Source: DATAVB01 sp040414495 (lineage in GTDB: Bacteria; Actinomycetota; Actinomycetes; Mycobacteriales; QHCD01). From it: a stretch of DNA of 20,110 nucleotides. How positions within the stretch are numbered: the first letter of the stretch is position 1; every line of letters starts with the position of its first letter. Location: positions 1 through 20,110 of the forward strand of contig JBEDUI010000245.1 of NCBI GenBank assembly GCA_040414495.1. The letters run 5' to 3'. Of the stretch, positions 15,369 through 20,110 are shown one piece after another. Position numbers and translations under genes: made by a program. Below the pieces are notes generated by a model, which saw only the letters and a program-made list of their open reading frames with translations, was not told the origin of the DNA and did no database searches.

Positions 15369-15890
15369 ATGTTCAAAAGGATCGTTGTCATCGGCGCGGT
15401 GGGTTCGGGTAAGTCTGTCATGGCCCGCTCGCTGGCGGCGCGACTCAATCTGGCCTATATCGCCCGCGATGAGATCCTCGGCCCTGGACAAGGCTCAATA
15501 GAGCACCGACGAGCAACTGAGCGCGCAACCACGTGTGATGCGTGGGTCTTCGACGGGACACCGTTCGATGTGGAGGACCTCGTCTATGCACGATCGAACG
15601 TGGTCGTGTTTCTGGATTATTCGCGTATGACTGTCACATGGCGGTCGTGGCGCCGTGCGGTTTGGGTTCTCCTATCAGGACGTGCCGATGGACCGCATCG
15701 GCGAGAAAACCCCGTGAAATGGCTCGACCCAGCTCATCCCGTGCGCTGGTCGTGGTCGTCACAACCACGTCGTAGAGCCCAGCTGCGCTCTGTTTTGAAG
15801 TCGTCCGCGGTGGCGCACGCGGAACAGCATCATTTCTTTAGGCCGCGAGACGCACGAAAATGGCTACGCACAATCGACTGGCCCGATTGA
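15369..15890 (+). CDS. P-loop adenylate kinase / topology-modulation-like protein
   Basis: A 173-aa P-loop NTPase with Walker A GAVGSGKS at 9-16 and an early core like adenylate kinases and FlaR/topology-modulation proteins (LAARLNLAYIARDEIL, then WVFDGTPFD, then VVVFLDYSR). The Arg/Trp-rich segment SRMTVTWRSWRRAVW matches the lid region of that group, which is thought to phosphorylate small molecules or nucleotides. The ATG at 15369 begins the conserved core; the frame is open back to 15306 but the extra residues are Arg-rich and atypical. GAGG occurs only two nt before the ATG, so the ribosome-binding arrangement is poor. Confidence 0.75.
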   Translation: MFKRIVVIGAVGSGKSVMARSLAARLNLAYIARDEILGPGQGSIEHRRATERATTCDAWVFDGTPFDVEDLVYARSNVVVFLDYSRMTVTWRSWRRAVWVLLSGRADGPHRRENPVKWLDPAHPVRWSWSSQPRRRAQLRSVLKSSAVAHAEQHHFFRPRDARKWLRTIDWPD

Positions 15891-15985
15891 TACGGGTATT
15901 CGCGATCGCCATTCCGATACGCCTTGTTGCCTGGGTTCTCGCACTGCCCGCTAGCTTCGAACGATCCGCCAGACATTGATCGAGT

Positions 15986-16003
15986 TCGCACAGAACAGTG
16001 CGA
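15986..16003. repeat. Inverted repeat upstream of the second GNAT gene
   Basis: TCGCAC (15986-15991) and GTGCGA (15998-16003) are perfect complements around a 6-nt spacer. No T-run follows on either strand, so it is more likely a protein-binding site than a terminator. It lies about 30-50 nt before the ATG at 16035. Confidence 0.35.
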
Positions 16004-16021
16004 CGACTAAGTCGAACCCGG

Positions 16022-16027
16022 TACCGT
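16022..16027 (+). promoter_or_regulatory. Candidate -10 box of a leaderless transcript
   Basis: TACCGT (TAnnnT) at 16022-16027 is followed after seven nt by the ATG at 16035, which lacks a Shine-Dalgarno sequence. Same arrangement as at 8916 and 3918. Prediction only. Confidence 0.3.
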
Positions 16028-16034
16028 CGCGATC

Positions 16035-16886
16035 ATGGGTTTCCGTCCGGACTGGCTCGACGCTGCGATCCAGGCACCCTATGCGCCTACACTCGGCGTC
16101 GTCGCTCCCGAAGTCCTGTCCGCCGAGTTATTCGACGCCGTCACGGAAGCAGCCAATTCTGACCGGTTTCTGCCTTACGACAAGGATCGCCGCTGGTTTG
16201 CGACAAAGGACGAACGCGTCCTGAGCGCCGGCATAATTCACCGTCCCGACCTCACCGTGATCCCCACATTGACGGCGTGCGGCGGCGGAGTGGTGAAGCT
16301 CCACCATTACAGCGCCGACGTTCCAGACCTGACCGAGCGTAAATCGCAGGCTGCCAGGCTGGCCGCATGTCACCGGGTGACAGGGCATCGTGTTCTTTGG
16401 TTCACCGGCAGCGAAGCAGATGGAGCCCGCACCCGGCTCATGCTTGAGACCTTCGAGCGCACCGACCACATCGGCCACGAGACGATCGTGGAGCTGGACG
16501 ACAGCCGTTTCGCAGACACGTTCCCGGCGTTCGCCCGCGAGATCGGGCCGGGCGGGTTCAGCTTCTTGTACAAGCGCATGCTCACCGGCCACGACGATGG
16601 CCCGATTCTGGTGAGTATCAACAATCGAAGGATCGTCGGCGCAATCGGCCCGCTATCGAACCTTACTGATGCGGCCGGGGTCTGCTTCCAGACAACCCCG
16701 TATTTCGCCGTCCACCCCGAGCACCGCGGTCAAGGCCACGGCCGCGCCTTATGGCGAGCCGCCGCAGCCTGGGCCCACCGAAATGGCGCCGTCTACCGAG
16801 TCCTCCAAGCCGCCTCAGGTAGCCCCGCCGAGCAGCTCTATCTCTCCGAAGGTCTGCAAACCCTCGGATTCCTACATTCGACCTGA
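16035..16886 (+). CDS. GNAT-family N-acetyltransferase with long N-terminal region
   Basis: A 283-aa protein. The C-terminal third is a GNAT domain with acetyl-CoA motif A FAVHPEHRGQGHGRALWRAA at about 224-243, followed by VLQAASGSPAEQLYLSEG. The first 150 or so residues (for example RWFATKDERVLSAG and GVVKLHHYSADVPD) show no motif I can name, but may be a second, degenerate GNAT half, as found in tandem GNAT proteins. The acceptor substrate is unknown. It has an inverted repeat and a possible leaderless promoter upstream. Confidence 0.8.
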   Translation: MGFRPDWLDAAIQAPYAPTLGVVAPEVLSAELFDAVTEAANSDRFLPYDKDRRWFATKDERVLSAGIIHRPDLTVIPTLTACGGGVVKLHHYSADVPDLTERKSQAARLAACHRVTGHRVLWFTGSEADGARTRLMLETFERTDHIGHETIVELDDSRFADTFPAFAREIGPGGFSFLYKRMLTGHDDGPILVSINNRRIVGAIGPLSNLTDAAGVCFQTTPYFAVHPEHRGQGHGRALWRAAAAWAHRNGAVYRVLQAASGSPAEQLYLSEGLQTLGFLHST

Positions 16887-16956
16887 GGCTCGTGTTGTAG
16901 CCGTCGCAGGAGGACTTCATAGCCAGCGCTTAGCCGCTTCGCTCACCGCACATAGG

Positions 16957-17477
16957 TCAGACCGCAGTGCGGCCGGCGTCCACGGCCAGTAGGGAGCCGG
17001 TGACGTACGAGGAGCGGTCCGAGGCGAGGAATGCGATCATCTCGGCGATCTCCTCCACCTCGGCGGCGCGCGCGAACAGCGTGGTGCGGCCAAGCATGGC
17101 GGTTGCGCCAGGGCGGCGGTCAGGAAATACGCAGCGCGCACGTTCGCGACGAACATCTCCTCGAAGGCTGCGGGTTTCAATTCTGCGCTCGGCCCGAACC
17201 AGCTGAGCCCCGCGTTGTTCACCAGCACCTGAGCCTCGGCAGCCGTCTCTCCGAGGGCGCCGATAGCGTCGAGGTCGACCAGGTCCGCAGCGAAGAACCG
17301 GGCGGAGCCGCCGGACTTCCTGATCTGCTCGACGACCTCGGCGCCACGCTGCGCGTCCCGGCCGTGGACGAGAACCTCGTACCCGTCCGTGCCGAGCCTG
17401 ACCGCCGCGGCACGCCCAATGCCGCTGGTGGCACCGGTGACCAGGGCAACCGGTGCGGAAGGTGCGGACTCATTCAT
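16957..17477 (-). pseudogene. Short-chain dehydrogenase/reductase broken by an internal deletion
   Basis: From ATG 17477 (AGGAG before it) the protein starts like a normal SDR: VALVTGATSGIGRAAAVRLG with the NAD(P) glycine motif, AADLVDLDAI, and VLVNNAGLSW near 85-93. At about residue 124 (YFLTAALA) the frame is lost. Another frame then encodes the normal SDR end, AMLGRTTLFARAAEVEEIAE and SYVTGSLLAVDAGRTAV, stopping at 16957. About 70-75 residues of a typical 245-residue SDR are absent, including the Ser and the Tyr-x-x-x-Lys of the active site. Because the deletion is not a multiple of three, the product would be inactive. The junction lies near 17090-17112. Confidence 0.8.
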
Positions 17478-17513
17478 CGATGACTCCTTAGTCAGTTATC
17501 TAGAACATTTCGT

Positions 17514-17660
17514 CTATGAACGGAAAGCGCATTGCACAGATCTACTTATCTGTTGGATTGGGCTGGCCTGAGAAAGTCGACGCACGAATAGACCGACCAC
17601 GACCAGCAGGAACCCGAAGGCGGTCTGATCGGCACCGAAGCCTTTTATCCGGCAGCTACA
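17514..17660 (-). pseudogene. Possible C-terminal relic of a membrane protein
   Basis: A minus-strand frame without a recognisable start ends at TAG 17514. It encodes GFGADQTAFGFLLVVVGLFV followed by RRLSQASPIQQISRSV: a membrane-type helix and a basic cytoplasmic end, as at the end of many transporters. No family can be named. The rest of the 349-bp stretch 17478-17826 holds no gene I can support, apart from the region just upstream of the SDR, where TAGA and TCTA half-sites flank 8 nt (17501-17516). Long open frames arise by chance in GC-rich DNA, so this is weak. Confidence 0.22.
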
Positions 17661-17826
17661 CCCGCTGTATCTCGGCGCCGACAGCACAGCGCCCTTGGAT
17701 CGAGACTCCCATCCGGCGGTCGCCTCCGTGCCGGGAATCCCGCCACGGGAATACGCGCACCCAACGACCGATCAGGTGATGCTCAATTGTTTGTATTCAG
17801 AGGCGATTCGAGCGCCGTAAAGATGG

Positions 17827-18645
17827 CTAGCTACGAATCTGGGCCGTGTCGGCGTACAGCCGGGTGCCGGCGACACGGCCGTTGGCGACCTCGAACAGCC
17901 ACAAGTTGTGGAACACCACGGGAACGCCGGTTCCCTTGGGTACCGCCGTGTTGGTCAGCTGGACTGCGAAGTATCCGTCGGCCTCGATCACCTGGTCGAC
18001 CCGGCTGCTGAACGAATCCCACACTTCCGTTCCACCGGGGGTCTTGGCGAAGAACTCCTCGAATGTTTTACGTCCGGTGTAATCCCCGCCGTACGGCAGC
18101 GACTCGGGCAACGACATGACGAAGTCCTCGCGCAGCATTGGCAGAATGCGGCTGCTGTCGCGGTGCGCGAACAGCTCCGTGATGGCGTAGGCCATCTCGC
18201 TCTTCGTGTAGACCTCCCGCGAGCCGCGGTTCCCGGCAGCAGCGTCGAGCGCCTCGGCCGCGACCACGTCGGTGCCAATGACGCCGTCGGCAAAGGAGAA
18301 ATTCTCCGGCGGAGTGAGCGTCATCATCACGAGGACATCCGCCGGACTGATGCCCGGATCGACGCCCAGCAGGCGGACAAGCGCCGCATAAAAACGACGC
18401 TTGGCTTGCGGGCCGCGCTCAAGGCCGTCGGTAATCCGGATAACCGTCCAGTCCTGCGAACGCGGACCGCCCCGGAACTCGCGCGGGAACACCATCGAGC
18501 CCTGCTCGAACTCGTGGATGAGCTGGAAGTCGTCCTCGGGCTTCATATTGAGTCCTGAGACCAACGCATCGTGCACCGCCCGGGAAACCGCGTGGATGTA
18601 GTCGGGCGACTTGCCGCGGACGAGCGAGATGTCGACAAAAGGCAT
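17827..18645 (-). CDS. Tautomerase-superfamily (MSAD-like) domain fused to a SnoaL-like domain
   Basis: A 272-aa two-domain protein. Residues 2-130 are a tautomerase-superfamily domain. The start at 18645 places a proline directly after Met, and removal of Met would expose the catalytic Pro1 (PFVDISLVRGKSPDY). Counting from Pro1, D37 falls where malonate semialdehyde decarboxylase-type enzymes have their catalytic Asp, and FQLIHEFE and IRITDGLERG follow the family pattern. Residues about 145-272 form a SnoaL/NTF2-like domain (EMAYAITELFAHRDSSRIL, LPYGGDYTGRKTFEEFF, HNLWLFEVANGRVAGTRLY). AGAGAGG six nt before the ATG supports this start over one two codons upstream. Together the domains could act on a small dicarbonyl or carboxylate; the substrate is unknown. 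A TATG-N8-CATA site lies about 60 bp upstream. Confidence 0.85.
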   Translation of the reverse strand: MPFVDISLVRGKSPDYIHAVSRAVHDALVSGLNMKPEDDFQLIHEFEQGSMVFPREFRGGPRSQDWTVIRITDGLERGPQAKRRFYAALVRLLGVDPGISPADVLVMMTLTPPENFSFADGVIGTDVVAAEALDAAAGNRGSREVYTKSEMAYAITELFAHRDSSRILPMLREDFVMSLPESLPYGGDYTGRKTFEEFFAKTPGGTEVWDSFSSRVDQVIEADGYFAVQLTNTAVPKGTGVPVVFHNLWLFEVANGRVAGTRLYADTAQIRS

Positions 18646-18703
18646 GATCATCCTCTCTTGGGCCGGGTCAGGTCGACGTCGTAGCCAGCCTGAGCCGATT
18701 TAC

Positions 18704-18719
18704 TATGTCGGCCAGCATA
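18704..18719. promoter_or_regulatory. TetR-type operator copy 1 (before tautomerase-SnoaL gene)
   Basis: TATGTCGGCCAGCATA is a partial palindrome with outer half-sites TATG and CATA. It sits inside a possible minus-strand promoter: GTGACA at 18726-18731, then a 16-nt spacer that contains most of the site, then TAGTAA. Binding of a repressor here would block transcription of the tautomerase-SnoaL gene. Two more copies lie between this gene and the divergent tetR gene. Confidence 0.6.
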
Positions 18720-18847
18720 CATGTCACCCGGTGAAGTTCTCGGCGGATCGCGATGCCTGCGACCTCGACCAGCCCGACAATCCAGGCTATTTGAAGGCGA
18801 GATCGCATCGATTTACGGCAAATGTACGGCGATATTCAGTCCTTAGA

Positions 18848-18863
18848 TATGACGTACGGCATA
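18848..18863. promoter_or_regulatory. TetR-type operator copy 2 (middle of intergenic region)
   Basis: TATGACGTACGGCATA is the most symmetric of the three copies: 14 of 16 positions are self-complementary. It lies far from either flanking start codon, in a 443-bp region with no convincing gene. A short ATG frame (MREFG, then stop) follows at 18875, which might mark the start of a gene since deleted. Confidence 0.55.
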
Positions 18864-19048
18864 ACGTTGTCGGCATGAGAGAGTTCGGGTGACCGCCTCC
18901 GACATCCGGCGACGAAACAGCTAGGCCGGCATGGGCCGTAGACAAACCACACGCCGTAGCGCACTGCGCTCTGCTCGAACTCACCTCCATCGGTGCGCTC
19001 ATCGACTGCTAGCCGCATACCCGTCCGACTGCCACATGGACGCGATAC

Positions 19049-19064
19049 TATGTAGGTCGGCATA
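19049..19064. promoter_or_regulatory. TetR-type operator copy 3 (before the tetR gene)
   Basis: TATGTAGGTCGGCATA shares TACTATGT and GGCATAC or GCATAC edges with copy 1 and overlaps a possible -10 box (TACTAT, 19046-19051). It is 25 bp before the start codon of the TetR-family gene, the usual place for autoregulation. Confidence 0.6.
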
Positions 19065-19088
19065 CCTTTTGGATGGGACGGCGCAGCG

Positions 19089-19694
19089 ATGGGACAACGG
19101 TCCGACGCAAAGCAGAAGATGGTGCAGGCAGCCAAGCAGCTCATCCGAGAGCGCGGCTACAACGCGACGGCGTTCTCTGACGTGCTCAAGCTCAGCGGCG
19201 CCCCACGCGGCTCGGTCTACTTCCACTTCCCGGGCGGCAAAACGGAACTGGCGATCGAGGCGGCCGCAGCGCACGCACACGAGCAGGTGGAGACGATCGA
19301 CCGCGCCGCCGATAAGGCGGACAGTGCGACCCAGCTCATCGAGAACTATGTAGACCTCGGACGAAAAGGCATGGTGGCCAGCGATTACACACGCGGCTGC
19401 GCAATCGCCCCGCTGGTGAATGAAGGCGCAACCCAAGACTCGAACGAGGTGGCCGAGGCGAGCCGCCAATCATTCGCTGAGATGGTCGATCGGCTCACGC
19501 ACCACTTCGTAGCGTTCGGCCTTGAGCGGCCCACGGCACGTACCCTCGCCAACGCCGTGATCGCCGGCGTCGAGGGAGCGATGGTTACCGCCCGTGCCCA
19601 GCACAGTCCGGCCCCATACGACGCCGTGCAAACCGCGCTGACCCATTACGCGGCGAGCGTCTCACCCAAGAGGTCCGGCCGTCAGCGCGGCTAG
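19089..19694 (+). CDS. TetR/AcrR-family transcriptional regulator
   Basis: A 201-aa repressor. The N-terminal helix-turn-helix spans about residues 8-52 and contains ERGYNATAFSDVLKLSG and APRGSVYFHFPGGKTEL, the standard TetR recognition region. The C-terminal domain, with SDYTRGCAIAPLVNEG and a helical end, resembles the YxaF/LmrA-type ligand-binding domain (TetR_C), whose ligands are usually hydrophobic or aromatic. It is transcribed away from the tautomerase-SnoaL gene. Three copies of one palindrome lie in the shared intergenic region, one just before this gene, so it most likely represses itself and its neighbour. The start is the ATG at 19089, with a weak GGATGGGACGG upstream. Confidence 0.9.
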   Translation: MGQRSDAKQKMVQAAKQLIRERGYNATAFSDVLKLSGAPRGSVYFHFPGGKTELAIEAAAAHAHEQVETIDRAADKADSATQLIENYVDLGRKGMVASDYTRGCAIAPLVNEGATQDSNEVAEASRQSFAEMVDRLTHHFVAFGLERPTARTLANAVIAGVEGAMVTARAQHSPAPYDAVQTALTHYAASVSPKRSGRQRG

Positions 19695-19831
19695 ACACAT
19701 CGGCCAACCTGTGCGTACCGAGAACCTCGCGCGCTGGCCCTATCCGCTGACACCACGTCGGCCTGGAAATACCACGGGTGGCCTGGCACCCTGCTGAACG
19801 CGTAGGCAGAGATCTGAAACCACGAGGCGTC

Positions 19832-19851
19832 AAAACCGCATCAACCGCGGT
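19832..19851 (-). terminator. Likely terminator of the tRNA-Ala transcript
   Basis: On the minus strand, ACCGC and GCGGT form a 5-bp stem around a short loop, followed by TTTT. It is 13 nt past the 3' end of the tRNA gene and on the same strand, the place expected for an intrinsic terminator. The short stem keeps confidence moderate. Confidence 0.45.
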
Positions 19852-19864
19852 GAGAATTCTTAAG

Positions 19865-19938
19865 TGGAGCTGAGGGGATTTGAACCCCTGACCCCCTCGT
19901 TGCGAACGAGGTGCGCTACCGGCCTGCGCCACAGCCCC
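19865..19938 (-). tRNA. tRNA-Ala (anticodon CGC)
   Basis: The minus strand folds into a full cloverleaf of 74 nt. The acceptor stem is GGGGCTG/CAGCTCC with the G3-U70 pair that identifies alanine tRNAs. The D-arm is GCGC/GCGC, the anticodon stem CCTCG/CGAGG has loop TTCGCAA (anticodon CGC, reading GCG), and the T-arm AGGGG-TTCAAAT-CCCCT is standard. The discriminator is A. The CCA end is not encoded (CTTA follows). Confidence 0.96.
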
Positions 19939-19963
19939 AAGAACGGATCAGACAGTACCAGGC

Positions 19964-20110
19964 TCAGCCGTTGACCGCTTTGGGTGGGGGCAGGATCTCC
20001 AGGGTCGGGTAGTCGTCTTCCTCGAACTCCGCCGAGAACTCCGGATCCTCGTCATCCAGCTGGACCACGCCGTGGTAGCTCTCGTCGTGCACCGGGCGGG
20101 GCACGTTGAT
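19964..20110 (-). CDS. Unrecognised protein, acidic C-terminal fragment
   Basis: The last 48 codons of a minus-strand gene that begins beyond the window. The visible part is rich in Asp and Glu (VQLDDEDPEFSAEFEEDDYP, then TLEILPPPKAVNG and TGA). Codon use is strongly GC-biased at third positions, as expected for a real gene. No domain is recognisable; an acidic tail of this kind occurs on many unrelated proteins. It is separated from the tRNA gene by 25 bp and is on the same strand. Confidence 0.6.
   Translation of the reverse strand: MNVPRPVHDESYHGVVQLDDEDPEFSAEFEEDDYPTLEILPPPKAVNG

Noticed and set aside
18836..19144. 102-codon minus-strand frame overlapping the start of tetR
   Set aside because: Cys/Arg/Ser-rich, runs through the operator sites and the 5' end of tetR, no motif; judged a chance frame.
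19695..19938. tRNA-Ala as an integration site for a genomic island
   Set aside because: No integrase gene and no repeat of the tRNA 3' end found elsewhere in the window.
1..20110. CRISPR array, complete insertion sequence, or known anti-phage system
   Set aside because: No regularly spaced repeats, transposase motifs or defence-domain gene sets were seen. The HNH protein is of the common DUF222 type and stands alone.

Overview
The window looks like a piece of an actinobacterial chromosome. Base composition is high in GC. It carries a DUF222/13E12-type HNH protein, a mycothiol-dependent maleylpyruvate isomerase relative, a Pr6Pr-type membrane protein start and a LapA-domain membrane protein. 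Several genes have a TAnnnT-type -10 box only 6-8 nt before their ATG, as in leaderless actinobacterial transcripts. I cannot fix the genus. No phage structural genes, CRISPR array, rRNA or complete insertion sequence are visible.

Left part (1-6.4 kb): the start of a Pr6Pr-like membrane protein (minus), a C-rich non-coding stretch, and a DUF222/HNH gene whose 5' end looks frameshifted. Next is a sialic-acid-flavoured locus. A FadR-type GntR regulator is coupled to a phytanoyl-CoA-dioxygenase-family oxygenase (minus). Upstream lies the C-terminal stub of a sugar ABC-transporter permease (minus). In the other direction come a complete sialidase without a signal peptide, an N-acetylneuraminate lyase/DHDPS-family aldolase, and the wreck of a second, secreted sialidase. 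The sialidase and lyase should release and cleave sialic acid. The transporter and the exported sialidase have decayed, so the locus appears partly dismantled.

Middle part (6.4-16.9 kb): mostly single metabolic or housekeeping-type genes. In order these are a methyltransferase followed by a GH127-type glycosidase, a mycothiol-dependent isomerase family protein, a ComB-family phosphatase diverging from an HELGH metallopeptidase-like protein, and a LapA-domain membrane protein. Then come an APH-family kinase, a GrpB-family protein with a GNAT acetyltransferase, a metal-dependent amidohydrolase, a P-loop kinase and a second GNAT protein.

Right part (16.9-20.1 kb): a short-chain dehydrogenase broken by an internal deletion, a possible membrane-protein relic, a tautomerase-SnoaL fusion, and a divergent TetR-family regulator. 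The 443 bp between the last two contain three copies of one palindrome, TATG-N8-CATA, most simply read as the TetR operator. A tRNA-Ala(CGC) gene (minus) and the acidic C-terminus of an unrecognised protein (minus) close the window.

I do not see an unmistakably new multi-gene system. The best leads are the three-operator TetR/tautomerase-SnoaL module and the decaying sialidase locus with its coupled regulator-oxygenase pair. At least three broken or residual genes sit in 20 kb (permease stub, second sialidase, SDR), with several weaker candidates, which suggests recent gene loss.
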